NCBI GenBank assembly: GCA_007570785.1
Contig: ML664161.1
Span: forward strand, 41,145,862-41,209,861
Length of the DNA: 64,000 nucleotides
Direction: 5' to 3'
From: Antilocapra americana
Taxonomy: Eukaryota > Chordata > Mammalia > Artiodactyla > Antilocapridae
The notes below the pieces were generated by a model. The model was not told where the DNA came from. It ran no database searches and saw nothing but the letters and a program-made list of their open reading frames with translations. Below are positions 1 through 12,135 of this stretch, piece by piece. Position 1 is the stretch's first letter; every line of letters starts with the position of its first letter. Both the position numbers and the translations under genes were made by a program.

Positions 1-680
1 ATGCAAACTAGTACAGCCACTATGGAAAACAGTGTGGAGGTTCCTTAGAAAGCTGCAAATAGACCTGCCATATGACCCAGCAATCCCACTGCTGGGCATA
101 TACACCGAGGAAACCAGAATTGAAAGAGCCACGTGTACCCCAATGTTCATCGCTGCATTGTTTACAATAGCCAAGACATGGAAACAACCTAGATGCCCAT
201 CAACTGATGAATGGATAAGAAAGCTGTGGTACATATACACAATGGAATATTACTCAGTATTAAAAAAAAATTCATTTGAAGCAATTCTACTCAGATGGAG
301 GAAACTGGAGCCCATTATCCAGAGTGAAGTAAGCCAGAAGCAAAAACAACATACAGTATATTAACGCATATATATGGAATTTAGAAAGACAGTAACGAGA
401 ACCCAACATGGGAGACAACAAAAGGAATGCAGATGTATAGAATACACTCGTGGACTTTGTGGATGAGGGTAAGGGTGGGATGATATGGGAGAAGGGCATT
501 GAAGCATGTTAATTGTCATGGGTCTAATCAATCGCCAGCCCAGGATTGATGCTCGGGACTGGTGCAGCGAGATTTCCCGGGGGGGGGAGGGAGGAGGGAG
601 GGGGGTTCCGGAGGGGAAGCATATGTAAACCCATGGTGATATCATGACAATGTATGGCAAAAACAATAAAAAAAAAAAGA
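1..680 (+). mobile_element. Young ruminant L1 (L1_BT type), 3' end, cut by window edge
   Basis: This is the 3' part of a LINE-1: the end of ORF2, then a 3' UTR with a G-rich purine tract at about 579-606, then an A-rich tail at about 668-680. The tail follows the ruminant L1 ending that includes 'cccatggtgatatcatgaca'. The same arrangement recurs at 25273-26108 on the other strand and at 33606-33819 as a shorter copy. The left part lies outside the window, so full length is unknown. It sits directly beside an older L1 tail (686-815), so it may have inserted in or next to that tail. Confidence 0.9.
2..364 (+). pseudogene. L1 ORF2 C-terminal fragment
   Basis: The frame is open from the window edge and encodes the conserved C-terminal tail of L1 ORF2 protein, with recognisable pieces such as '[11 protein letters not shown]', 'RCPSTDEW' and '[10 protein letters not shown]'. 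The ORF2 protein is the endonuclease/reverse transcriptase that makes L1 and other cDNA at the target site; only the segment beyond the RT domain is present. A TAA at 362-364 ends the frame earlier than in the sister copy at 25636-25989, which reads on for several residues to an 'ILTHIYGI' end. It is therefore a slightly decayed fragment and not a host gene. Confidence 0.85.
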
Positions 681-685
681 TGAAT

Positions 686-815
686 AAGCTCTAGGTATAT
701 AGTATGGTGGCTACAGTTAATAATACTGTATTATCTACTTGAAAGCTGCTAAGAGAAAATCTTAAGTGTTCTCACCTCACACACAAAAAAATAAATAAAT
801 AAAAATAAAAATAAA
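686..815 (+). mobile_element. Older L1 3' UTR remnant (L1M-like)
   Basis: The segment 'agttaataatactgtatta' followed by a 'cttgaaagctgctaagaga' motif and 'tgttctcacc' is the ending typical of older mammalian L1 3' UTRs, and it finishes in an A-rich tail (785-815). Its divergence is higher than that of the neighbouring young L1. The family assignment is from memory, and the exact subfamily is unknown. Confidence 0.6.
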
Positions 816-1280
816 ATGAATAGGACTGTAAAACATCCAGGACACTATCTGTTCTGTCGTATACATTAACACATATTAGCTGGAGGTAGCATGGTTTCTA
901 TTGTAGTTCCTTCAAACACATTCCTTATGACTTAAATTCGTCATTTGGGTCTGATCATTCTGGTTTTGGACACATCCACTATGTTTCCTGAGGATGAGTG
1001 TCCAGAAATACTATATTCCAGCCTCGATGGAGCACACTGTGACTCTTGCCCTTCTCTGTTCTGGGCACAGGTCCAGACCCCAGATCGTATTCATTTGGGG
1101 AGAAGTCAGTGATTCACCCTGGTGATTCACAGGGTGCTTACAGGCAAACAAGTCCTTCACACCTTCTCACAGGAACCACGGTTTGTGGCTCCTGCTCTCT
1201 GTGCTGGTCAAATTGAGTTTCTGCGACTTGGTGCATCATTTACACTTAAATGATAACATTTTATCTGAAAAATCAGTGAG
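816..1280. other. Unique AT-rich sequence, nothing recognised
   Basis: I see no convincing open frame, known repeat, promoter-like GC island or RNA gene here. The composition is ordinary mammalian non-coding DNA. Confidence 0.5.
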
Positions 1281-1505
1281 TTAAAGGAAAGAGGGTTTTC
1301 TGTTTGGGTGTCAGACTGACCTGTGTGTCAATGCCAGCTCTTGTGCTATGTTTGAGAACTTAGACAAGGTACTTAACTTGTTCGATCTTCAGTTTCCTTT
1401 TCTGTAAAATGGAGAAGTGATAGCCATCCCAAAGGATGATTTAGAAAGACACAACTAATTCAAACAGTCTGGCACATTCAAGCATGCCATAAATGAGAAT
1501 TATTA
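1281..1505 (+). mobile_element. MIR SINE
   Basis: The order of landmarks matches a Mammalian-wide Interspersed Repeat read on the + strand: 'tgccagctcttgtgctatg', 'aaggtacttaactt', 'cagtttccttttctgtaaaatgg', and a tail with 'tctggcacattcaagcatgc' before an 'ataaatga' end. It is strongly diverged, as expected for an ancient element. Confidence 0.8.
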
Positions 1506-1839
1506 ATAATATTAATACCCTATGATGATGGTTAAATGACACAACATATATGTAGGGGGGAAAATCTGCATGTTGTAGGTTTTAATCTCAAAACCAAATT
1601 ACTTTTAACCTAAAAATAATTTTGAATTCTGATTCTGATCATCTATTAGCTACAGGCCCACCCCAGTCCTGGCAACTGTAATCTACCTCTCAATAATCAT
1701 GGATTCTATATTTTCATTTACATTGTTAATAAAAATGTTAACCAGAAATATATAAAAAAAAAAAGAAAACTGGACTTAAAATCAGAAGTCAGAAAGCAGT
1801 TACACGAGTGTCTGAGGCAAGGGATGGTGAAGGATGAAC
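1506..1839. other. Unique sequence between two MIR copies
   Basis: This stretch is AT-rich, with a short A tract at about 1752-1768. I recognise no gene or repeat. Confidence 0.4.
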
Positions 1840-2040
1840 TTTAGGATCAGATGAAGTTGGTTTCTAACTGCAGTTTAGCAACTTGTCATTGGCTGTAGGA
1901 AATTTATGTATCCTTTCCTAGCCTTCGTTTCCTTATATGGCAAATGAAACCTACCTCTGAATACTGCTATGAGGTTTAAGTAACCTGAGCTTAAATGTTT
2001 GACATAACTACTAAATAAAGGTTAGCTATTATCATCATTA
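1840..2040 (+). mobile_element. MIR SINE, diverged
   Basis: Diverged MIR landmarks appear in order: a 'gcaacttgtcattggctgtag' segment, 'tcgtttccttatatggcaaatg', 'tacctctgaatactgctatgagg' and a final 'actaaataaaggttagctatta'. The match is clear in the 3' half and weak at the 5' end. Confidence 0.65.
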
Positions 2041-3200
2041 GCATAGATAAGATCTAGGTTTGTTAGTGGAAGCAATGTAATTATATGACTATTATTTTAA
2101 CAATTTAAATCAGCAAAATTCTTTAGGACTAAATCCACAGAACTTTGTTTTAAAACTGTCGTTTTGAGATGCTACTGCAGTTTATGCACTTACACACTTC
2201 ATATTTGGATACACCTCATTTTTTCTCACTGGATACCTATTTATATTTGCATACAATTTGTACTTTTAAGACAGTAGTATCTTTAGTGCAGAAAAAACTA
2301 AGTCAGATGCAGTGACTTACTAGCATAATAAAATAAAGATGAACTATTTTTTTTATGAAATTAAATGTAAGAAGTAGATGTTTTCTGTTTTAAGTTTCCA
2401 ATCATTATGTAATTGATAAAGTTCTAGATCCATAGCTCACCAATATTTTAAAAGAAAAGGTTAGAACCAAGCAAATACCACTCTTCCTATTACCAGTTGA
2501 CATGCATAGTGAACTAACTTCTGTGTGAACACAGGCACGTGCAACTCAACTTATGATTAAAAGTTTGAACACTGTCAAGATTTGACTGTCCCTCTTAACG
2601 TTGATAAGACTCTTGAATTATGACGACAACTTTAGAAAACATTGGACTTATGATTTATTTGCATTCTTCCCTTCCCCCACCTGGATCCTAGAAAGTAGAT
2701 AGGAATAATGTTTTTGAGAAGTCCAAGAGTTTCAGAATATCAATGAATTTGCATTTCAACTTTTAATAATAAGGTTATTTTTAGAGGAAGAAAATTCAAT
2801 GTTTTGACTTAGTTTCATCAGCAATCTTATCAATAAGTTCAAGGGACTGAACTAACAAAAACAGCAAAATTTGTCTTCAATCATTTTAAATGTTCACTTG
2901 ATCAAGAAGGCTGAACAACTCTGAACCTGATGTATTGTGGAGAGCTGACTGACTGGAATAGTATTATATTACAAAGATCTACCTCCTACAATGTGAGAAC
3001 AAACTCTTACACAGCCCCCATTTTAGTATGACTACATATTTTCTTGTCAGATTATTGACTGTGTGTTTCTTCAGAGCACTTTTCTGTGATGGGTTTTACT
3101 TTTGTTTTCAGAAAAAATTAAAATATGGTAAACTTAGTAACTTTCCGAAACTCTACGGACAGCCAAAGCAGGGAAAGATTCAAATGGGCAGTGTTGGAAC
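2041..3200. other. Unique AT-rich sequence, nothing recognised
   Basis: No open frame of note and no recognisable repeat. The bases 3201-3210 form the left target-site duplication of the following CHR-2 insertion. Confidence 0.45.
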
Positions 3201-3210
3201 GTAAACGGAT

Positions 3211-3511
3211 GGGGCTCCCCTGGTGGCTCAAAGGTACAGAATCTGCCTCCCAGTTCAGGAGACATGGGTTCGATCCCTGGTGCAGGAAGACCCTGCGTAC
3301 CGTGGAGCGACAAAGCCCAGGTGCCACCACTCCTGAGCCTGTACGCTGCAGCCAATGCTACACACAAGAGAAAGGCGATGAGAAGCCTCCACGCTGCAGC
3401 GAGAGAGTAGCCCTCGCCCGCTGGAATGAGACAAAAAGTCCACACAGCAACGAAGACCCAGCACAGCCAAATAAACAAACAAAGGAATCTTACATTTAAA
3501 AGAAAAAGAGT
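3211..3511 (+). mobile_element. CHR-2-type SINE with target-site duplication
   Basis: This is an artiodactyl tRNA-Glu-derived SINE. The tRNA-like head carries an A-box-like 'tggctcaaagg' (3224-3234) and an intact B box 'ggttcgatcc' (3267-3276), the internal RNA polymerase III promoter. The body has the CHR pattern of 'gcaacgaagacccagcaca' followed by an A-rich tail with 'aataaacaaacaaa'. A perfect 10-bp direct repeat, GTAAACGGAT, flanks it at 3201-3210 and 3512-3521, so the ends are well defined. Open frames of 114 and 124 codons across it are accidental. Confidence 0.9.
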
Positions 3512-3521
3512 GTAAACGGAT

Positions 3522-4156
3522 ACTCTGTAAGCTAACAGGGAGTATCTAAAAGGTAAAGGACATTTGTGTTCACATTTAGAAGGATTAGGAGATATTTAGA
3601 AGCTTAAAATCTCCCTTAATAATGCACTTCTTTGTGGACACACAGTCATTTGTATGGTCATTTATCTTTCCTTCTTCATCACCAGCTCCCATTATTTCTT
3701 TTTTACAAAGGGGCCCCAAACATAGTTTATCCATAAAAAACATGGCCTGTGCCCCTCACACCATTCTCCTGCTTATATACACACTGCCTTGATTTGACAG
3801 CTAAATCAATTAATCATTACCAGGCTCCTCCAGGCACTGACAGAGAAGGCCTTTCAATTGGCAGAAGACAAAAAAAAAAAAAAAACCATACATTTAAAAA
3901 AACAGAAAGAAATGTAAAAACAAATGTTTTAGTAGAATAATACTTCATTTGCATCTATTCCTCCCCCCCCCCCCACTTAGGAGCAGAATCAATTCAGATT
4001 TCCAACTAACTAAAATTTCCCAGTGGCATAAAAATATATTACAGCAATACTTTCTATTTAGTACAGTGCCCATGTTGAAAGAATCCGTGGTAGTTTAATG
4101 ATTTAAAAACTAAACACTGTTTCTCACACATCCTTTTCTGTATGTGTGTATGTATA
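3522..4156. other. Unique sequence with homopolymer tracts
   Basis: No gene recognised. It contains an A tract near 3870-3886 and a C run at about 3963-3975. The 63-codon frame at 3749-3940 ends in the A tract and has no recognisable content. Confidence 0.4.
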
Positions 4157-4353
4157 TGTTAGTTGCTGAGTCACGTCTGACTCTTTGTGACCCCATGGAC
4201 TGTAGCCCTCCAGGCTCTTCCGTCCATGGGATTTTCCAGGCCAGAATACTGGAGTGGGTTGCCATTTCCTGCTGCAGGGGATCTTCCCGACCTAGAGATC
4301 AAACCTGGGTCTCCCACATTGCAGGCAGACTCTACTGTCTGAGCCACCAGGGA
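4157..4353 (-). mobile_element. Bov-tA SINE
   Basis: This is a near-complete Bov-tA on the minus strand: the tail-side 'gagtcacgtctgactctttg', the core 'ccatggactgtagccctcc', 'aatactggagtgggttgcca', and the tRNA-like head ending 'ctgagccaccaggga'. From family knowledge these SINEs are mobilised by BovB. No clean target-site duplication is visible. Confidence 0.92.
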
Positions 4354-6320
4354 TGATAAACTTTCACTGTATCTAAATCAGGATTCTGAAATAAAACTAA
4401 CTCCTATGTTTCCTATTCTAGTTATCTTAAGATTGATGCTACCTCACTTTAAAGCTCACCAGAGACAATTTCCCTTTCTTGGGAATAAAAATTTACGTCC
4501 TCCCACAGGCACTTATGAAGGATCTCTGCAAAAGTTCCAACTTTCTCTAACATCTAGAGAGGGGATCTCAAAAGCACCAAATTGATAAAGGCCCTAGATG
4601 TCGTCAAACTGCATTTAATCTGCTCAACAACAGACCATAAAGATAGACTGCCTTCATGGTAGATGGAGTGATGGGTGGAGCGGTCCTTTCACTGTGGGAC
4701 TTGGTGGACCACTGGATTCAATATAAACTGCCCTCTCACATCCAGAAAGAAGTGAATATTTAACTACTTCTAAATTTGCACTTTGTGTTTCTATATCCTT
4801 AGTGAACTAAAATAGTTATTTATTATAATTCTTATAATAGACTGATACATTGTAAGGTTGTTTTCATGTAGTCTTCTGAGGTAGCAAAGATGTCAGGGAT
4901 GGGAAAGATTTGGAGCACTGCTTTTTTCATATTTGGCAGAATGCCAAATTCTCACCAACGTGGAAGTACTTCTGGTAGTTTCACCATCCACTACTAGGAA
5001 TGACAGTTTTATATCTCTCTCTCTGGTCCAGAAGCAACAACAATCCCATCCAACGCAACTTTAGATTTAGAGCCAAATACCCTTTAACAAAGAAAAAAAA
5101 AGTTTAGAATTGCGTATTTAGTAACAGAGTGTGAATTTTTTCAAATTAGTTTAGAGGTGGCTAAAAGAATGGGAAAGAAAGGTAGACAGAGGCGTGATAG
5201 AAGTTAATTTGGAAGGTTAATCTGACATGCATGCCTTGGAGCAGATGCTCAATTGGATATACTATTCAGTGTTAGTTTCTACAGTATTTTTAAAATGAAA
5301 AAGATAGAAAGTGATGCAAATATTCCCTAAATCCATAAATATTCAATGTACAATTAGAAAATCAGATAATTTTACTCACTGAGATGTGCAGATTTTACTT
5401 TATCAGTTTGAATTCAGAACCAAAAGAAAAAAAGAAAAAAGTTGGCTATTTTATGACTACACTCATAATGTTAAGTAACACTGGATTTCAATACTTAGTT
5501 CAAGGTATTCAAGTGATCACAACTACTGTATCGGTGGTAGGGACTCACTGATTCTGCTGCAGGAATGTTTTATATATATCAGTTTCAATTTGTCTGTCCT
5601 TTATGAAAAGGGAAAATAAAATAGTATCCTAGAATGCTGTTAACATGAGCAAGTGTATCCTCCTACCCCCGTCAGATATTCCAGTGAAGCTGAGATTGTA
5701 CCTGCTTAATCCTTAACTTCACCAGGACACGGGCTAAAATTGTTCTCCCCACCCTGAGGTTTTCTGACATCTTAAAATTCTGCTCTTTCTCTTTCTTTAA
5801 AATCTACCCACTGTCCTTCTCCTGGTTTGTCAAAAAATGAATGTGGGTGGATATGCAGGAAACAACTATTTAAGGATGTGGAAAAGGTGGTGAATATCTC
5901 CAAAGACTAAACTTTTCTTTTCATCCCTCAAATATTTGGTGCTATCCCTCATTTCTTAACCACAACCCTTCCATTATCTTCATAGCTGGGGTGGTTTTGA
6001 ACATAAAGCTTCTTTACATTACTAAAGCCCACTGCCAGTATGTAAAGAAGAATGATCTTGGATACTCTCTGACTGACTATCCTGGAAAAACTCCAACCTT
6101 CCAGGAATATCACAGTATTTTCTGAAGAATTACCAAAAGATTTGAAAAAGAAACTGAAAATAATATCCACCAGCAAAGAACTGCTGGGGGGGTCACTGAC
6201 ATTATTTTAAATAGATCTACCGAAACATATTATATGATTTGAGGATATCAGCACACCAAAGTCATTATTTACCTTATGTCTTGAGAAAATGTACATGTTT
6301 TATTTATTTAGTATTTAAAG
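4354..6320. other. Unique AT-rich sequence, nothing recognised
   Basis: Nearly 2 kb without a repeat or frame that I can name. The 75-codon minus-strand frame at 5949-6176 shows no domain and is not supported. Confidence 0.4.
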
Positions 6321-6321
6321 G

Positions 6322-6322
6322 A

Positions 6323-6360
<38 letters not shown>

Positions 6361-6361
6361 T
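6322..6361. repeat. (TA)n microsatellite
   Basis: An almost pure TA dinucleotide tract with a single interruption ('tacata'). It is self-complementary and probably length-variable. Confidence 0.9.
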
Positions 6362-6619
6362 TGCATCAAAATTTAATCTGGAATGGTTGGCATCCTATCT
6401 TTTTTCCTTTGGGTTTTTGTGCTTATGCATTTCAGACACAAATAGCAGAGGGATGCTTTTAAAACCTATTTTTTTCATGCCATTGGTTTATGAAATACTT
6501 TTGCAGTGATGTTGTATCTTTGATGACTTGTGATCAGTTTTCTTCTACAATTTCAAAATAACCACCATACTGTTATTAAACATTATTGAAATTTGAGTTA
6601 TTTTGGCTTTTTTTTCTAC

Positions 6620-7245
6620 CCACTATGTCTAATCTAACCACCAACTGCTGCCATTTCTCTGATTCTTCCATTATTTTCATTTCTATCTCCATCAAGTAGG
6701 CCCTCACTACCACAGTCCTGAATTATTACAATTGTCCTCAGATCCCCCATTTCTTTGTCTTTTTCATGAGGTCTTCTATCTATCCTGCTCCCTACAGTTA
6801 GATGGCATTTTAAAATCATATTTTGATGATAACTCACCTCACTGAAAGCTTTTCAGGAGATGCCTTCTTTCGGTAGAAAGCTTTAACGTGACATTTAAGG
6901 CCCAAATTTATCTGACCACAGCTTGTTTTCCCAATCTTTCACCGTATTAATTTTCTACATGAATTCTTATCTGTGTAGAATGTTACGTCTCCTGGACATT
7001 CCATCCTCACCCACTGCCTTCTGGATTTTGCTCATGGTTTATTCAAGGTCTGGGTTTCCTAACTCTTCCCCTTTCCTTAAAAACATTGAACATAAGCCTT
7101 TTTCTTCTTCCATGAAGTCTGCACTACTAGAACTTCATGCTTTATCATTAATTCTGTTAATTAACTATTTTCTCTCTTGGGTTGTAATGTACATATTCCA
7201 AGGCATAGACTGGAAAAGGGAAGAGCCAGTATTTTAAACTTACCT
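6620..7245 (+). mobile_element. L2 LINE fragment, sense
   Basis: The segment follows the L2 3' coding region in order: 'aagtaggccctcactaccac', a 'tgctccctacagttagatgg' region, 'gcttttcaggagatgcc', 'acatttaaggcccaaattta' and later 'catgaagtctgcactactag', finishing in 'catagactggaaaaggg'. It is heavily decayed. The 104-codon frame at 6923-7237 lies inside it and contains stops relative to the original frame. Confidence 0.7.
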
Positions 7246-7309
7246 CCAGTAATAAGAATAAAGACTAATTTTCTAGTTTCAAAATGGAGCTTGTGGTAGG
7301 AATGAACAG

Positions 7310-7950
7310 TGGTCCACCACTGTGGAAAACAGTTTGGTAGTTCCTCAAAAAGTTAAATATGGAATTATGTATGACTCAATAATTCTACTTGTAGGTATAT
7401 ACCCAAAAGAACTGAAATTAAGTATTAAAAAACATTGTATATGAATGTTAAGAGCAGCTCTATGTTCAGTATCTAAAAGCTGAAAACAACCCATTTATTC
7501 ATCAATGAATTAAAGGATAAACAAGATGTTATTTCACCATACAATGAATTACTGGGCCATAAAAAGGAATGAAGTACTGATATCTATCTATCTATCTATC
7601 CATCTGTTTACCTACCTGCTGTATCATAGATAAAGCCTGCCAACATTATACTCAGTGTAAAAAGCCAGTCACAAAGTAACTCATATGTCATTTAAATGGA
7701 GTATCCAGAATATGCAATAGTCAATACTATACCAGAAATTTGGTTAGTAGTTGCTTAATGCTAGAGTGAGGAATTACAGACAGGCAGTGATGGCTGAACC
7801 TTACAGGGTTTCTCTGTGGTGATGAAACTGTTATAAAATTGACTATGCTGACAGCTGCACACATCTTTGGATATACTAAAACCTGTTGAATTACAATTGT
7901 AAATGGGTAAATTGTATGGTATGTATTGTATGCCATATAAATAACTTAAA
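7310..7950 (+). mobile_element. Old L1 (L1M) ORF2 end and 3' UTR
   Basis: It begins in the L1 ORF2 C-terminal region ('ccactgtggaaaacagtttg', 'ttctacttgtaggtatatac') and continues to an L1M-type 3' UTR with 'gatgaaactgttataaaatt', 'acacatctttggatatact' and 'aaatgggtaaattgtatggt'. A (TATC)n-like tract interrupts the coding remnant at about 7581-7612. The element is too decayed to code. Confidence 0.85.
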
Positions 7951-8280
7951 ATGGAGTGCAGAACGACTTATTTTCTGTTTATATAATAAGTTATTTAATA
8001 TACCAAGTATAATACAATATATAACAAGTCTTTTTCTGTTATATTTATACTGAGACATTTCCTCCCAGGTAATGGAGGAGTTCAAAAAAAAAAAGCAAAG
8101 CATGGTTCAGTGTTGCCTCCTGACATCCTAGTTCCTTCAGAAATGGACACTAAGGATTTTAGTCTCTTTCTAGTCTAGGACAGTGCATGCTGATGTTAAG
8201 GAATTCAAGAGTTCCCAGAGAGTCACCCCTTGACCACAAGTCAGAGGAAAGAAGTGAAGTGTTTAGGGTCCCAGCCTGTT
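7951..8280. other. Unique sequence between L1M and a Bov-tA
   Basis: AT-rich with an A tract near 8084-8095. Nothing recognised. The bases 8281-8292 are the left target duplication of the next SINE. Confidence 0.4.
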
Positions 8281-8292
8281 AGAATAGCAGTG

Positions 8293-8413
8293 CATGCATG
8301 CTAAGTCACTTCAGTCGTGTCTGACTGTTTGCAGCCCATACTCCAGGCAAAAATACTCACGTCTCCTGCATTGGCTAGCAAGTTCTTTACCACTGGCGCC
8401 ACCTGGGGAGCCA
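8293..8413 (-). mobile_element. Bov-tA SINE with internal deletion
   Basis: The tail side ('catgctaagtcacttcagtc') and head side ('accactggcgccacctgggg') of a minus-strand Bov-tA are both present. The middle of the element, including most of the core and the 'ggatcttcc' segment, is missing around 8340-8362. The flanks AGAATAGCAGTG (8281-8292) and AGAATAGCGGTG (8414-8425) form an 11/12 target-site duplication, so the ends are original and the loss is internal. Confidence 0.88.
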
Positions 8414-8425
8414 AGAATAGCGGTG

Positions 8426-11400
8426 ACACGGTCCAAGTGTGCATCTATTTACCTCAGGTTGTATAAAAGAGAAGCCATCAGATCTCTCGTTTTTCATAGT
8501 GTCAGCACAGTATAATCTTTTCTTGCCAGAGGACAGCATTTGAGTGTCAAACAACCTAATCACGTGGAGGCTGACCAGATGTGTAGATATATTGGATGCT
8601 CAAGACTCTGAAGATTATTGCACTCTAAGGTAAAAACTCACTAATCTTTTTGAAACACATAGCTTTGGTTCTTAAATTCAAATTATTTCATCCCCCCCCC
8701 CCAAATTATGTATTTCTGCATAGGCAATTCCATTAGCCAGCTTTAAATCTAGAATATACAGCCGTGATTCCATAGAATCATCTAGCGATCAATGAGAGTC
8801 ACATTACACATGGTATTTACTTAAGGCAATGAAACCCCAGAGAAGACCAGTTCCAGGACTACGGAGCAGAACACCTCGCTTTTGCCCCCACCATTCTGCT
8901 TTCTGCCCCACAGTGACCTCATTTCACCAGTGAGCAGGGTGATTGTTCTGAAAATGTATTCCACATGTCCAGGAAAGATGCCATAAATGATATCTGGGGC
9001 TGCAACTGTCGCCTGATCCTTCTTCCCATTGGTTCCATTCCCAAACATGAAAAATAAGGAAGTTATAAATGTAAACACCATCTGTCATCAGTTGCAAATC
9101 ATCCCCTCCTACTGCAAGAGACTTTCTCTAAAAAGACGAACTCTCCACATTGCACGTTTTTGATTTAAAGGAATTAGTGAAGGGTGATGTTAAAGAGCTC
9201 TAGATTCTAATTTGCTTTGTCGATTTCCTACTATTGTTTCCTAAAATGGGCTAGTGAAGTTTTCTGATGACTAACATAAAGGCTAGCCAAGTTTTCTGAT
9301 GACCATAGTAGTCTGCATGCACTGTGACTGTCTTCCTCCTTTTGCCTACCCAAATTAGAGTGAAAATATCAGCACACCGGAGGTGACTTCCCCAGTAAAT
9401 ATTAGAAATGCCACCTACACTTTCTATTGTTAAAAAACTGTCAGTGCTTTTAACGATGCAACCAAAATATATGAGCTATACACTAATGTTACGTTACTAG
9501 TGACACTGAGGGCATCCATATAGAGTTGCATCTTCTAAACGAGAAATAGGGGTAAATATGTAGACATACGGTAGTTGGTGCCAAAAACTGCCCTGCTCAC
9601 AAGTGCGGTTTGTAGTAGAATTTTTAAAAATTTAAAAAGATAAATAAACTAAATATGCATACTATAAATTTTCAAATCTCTTTATCTCCCTTTGTTTCTT
9701 TCAGTCTCTCTCTTACGTTCAAACTTGCCTCTCAGTTTCCATGACTTTCTTCATCCTTAATATACTTTAAGCAACGCTGATGTACTAATATGAACGAAAC
9801 TTTGTCTTTAATAAAACTAGAAACTTAAAAAAAATCAATTACAAACTAAGTGCAAATAATGCTGATAGCAAGAATATTCAAACTACAAAAAGTGGGAGGA
9901 GAGAGAGAAAATTGTGACAATAAAAAGCTTTTAAAAAACATTCTCATTATAAACCTCAAGGTGCACATGGCAACAAATCTCCACCCATTCTCACTTAAAA
10001 AACTACTATAACCTGAAATATAAGTATAAATGTTTACCCTTCTTTTAAAGAAATAGTTTTTCCCAATATCCCTACTCAGTCACAGCCCTAAAAAACTGTC
10101 AACATTCTCAAAATAGTGTCTCAAGCTTAACTTTCATTCCTACGGAGTGGCCTTCAGAGGAAGATGGGATCTAGCACCTGAAGAACTAAGAATCTTAAAA
10201 GGAAGAGAAAAATTCAGACTTCTTTCACTTGCCTCATAAGACCTTGAAATGCTGGAATGTGTATGTGTGTGCTTTTCTTGAGAGTCACAGTATATGACAG
10301 TGCAAAATCACTGGTCTGACAAATGACTTTATATTTCTCTTGGGCAAAATTAAAAAAAAAAACAAAGTGCTTGCATTCATGCTCCTTCCATCTTCTGTCT
10401 CCTCCACACACCATGCACTATTGAGTGGCATCTCTGATTACAGTACATGAACCAGAAAAAAAAAAGAATGGGCTGTTGCTGAAGAGAAGAAAATCTCATT
10501 GATAACTCTTGGGTTGTTTGCTCACTTATCTGGAAATAACTCAAAGTATTTCAATATTAAAAGAAATGTTGGGATTTTTTTCTGGTGCTTCCCAAGCTAG
10601 GCGTTAGGGAATATCAGATTTCCATAATCATGATAAGTAAAACTGTTGAAGTTTGCCCAGATGGAGGTTAAATCAGGAGTATAAAATGTGTTCAGGACCC
10701 AGCATAATTATCTGTAGTCAGCTCCTGAGAAATATGATAAAGACTGAGAGTTTTTTGGTTTTCCTTTTATATTGAATCTTTTCTGGTTTTATCCTTTTCT
10801 CATTGTTAGGTTTTGGAATTTTATACATTTGCTCACTCACTGCTGATGTTTTTCAGGAGTAAACTGTTACTAGTCCTTTGTAATGAGAGAAGTTCATTGT
10901 TCATTTTATCTCACCAAAGGCCCCCACCCCTTGAAAGTTACAAAGAGTGAATTAATTCTTCATTCCTTATTCACTGGCAAAGAAAAGACACTTCTAACAT
11001 TCAGCTGAGTTTTTACAGCAGAACAAACTCTTTCTCTGTGGTGGTGACCAGTAGGGCACTGTGCATCACCATGTTCTACATGGAGTCCCCTGGGGTCAGG
11101 AAAGACCCAGATGGGGCGTGAATGACCCCATCAGGTTGGGCAAACAGATTAGGTGTTTATCATAAATTCATAGGGCACTTTTATGGGGGCCTTATATAAG
11201 TACTTGCAGTGTTTTATTCAATTTTCTAACCTTGGAGAATTGAGCTAAGCCTAGGATATATTACTATAGATCACACTTGATATTCATCAGAGAAACACCC
11301 CATATTTTATACTGTAGATAGCTTGTCCAACACATCTCTCCTTGCCCTCTGCCCTTCTCCCCTAATAGGAACGGTACATATAGTAGGATGCTCAGAAGTG

Positions 11401-12135
11401 AGTTTGGATTTCTGGGTTGCAAAGCCTGCACATGCTGCCATTCACTCTGGGCGGGAGCTCAGTGGCTTCCCGAGGAGACCAGGTCAGCCATGGATTCCCA
11501 CTAGACGCCCAGCTCCCGGGGAACAGGGGGCCATCTCTGCTTCTCATGGTGCAGTTCACAAACGTATTTGTTGAATCGAAACTGATATGCTGAAATGTAA
11601 GGGAATTTAAGAAGTCCTTCATCTCCTTTCTTACTCCTCTATTCCCTCCCACCTCAGGGTGAAATTCTGTTGCCATTTTGTAAAGGAAAAGTGATTGGAT
11701 GTTATGTAACCTTTAATGTGTCCCTGATCTGGAAGACTAAGTCAGTGTCAGCTGTAAACACATTAGCTTACAAGAGTGAATTAGGTCTCTGAAAAAAAAA
11801 AAAAAAGAAACCCCCAAGGAGTAAAGCAAACAAGATAATGATCTTGGCCTACTGCGGTGGTAGCTGAGGAAGCCGGCAGGCACAGGGACTGGGGAAAGAG
11901 AAAGAAAGTATGAAGGCCATGGGTGCCCACTGGTACAAAGCCTGGCTACAAAGGGAGCAGGAAAAACAGATGTGACCTAGTTTTTAATTATACCACAGGC
12001 AAGCATCCTGGGGACTCAGTTTTGGGGTATATAGAAACTTGAGTCTATATTATAAAGTTTTTTTTACAGCAAACATTGGAGAGAAAACATGAGTCTGACA
12101 AAGATTTTTTTATATAGATATATGTAAATATATAT
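8426..12135. other. Longest repeat-poor stretch; no gene confirmed
   Basis: About 3.7 kb with no repeat I can name apart from a C run near 8693-8702 and short A tracts. The only frame worth noting is an 86-codon minus-strand frame at 8821-9081 in a locally GC-richer patch. It has a polypyrimidine-plus-AG upstream and a 'gtaaat' just past its end on the minus strand, but no domain that I recognise. A second patch at 11390-11570 is also GC-richer, without recognisable content. Confidence 0.4.

Noticed and set aside
3224..3276. Possible tRNA gene (A and B boxes)
   Set aside because: The boxes belong to the tRNA-Glu-derived head of a CHR-2 SINE. The sequence cannot form a full tRNA and is flanked by a retrotransposon target duplication.
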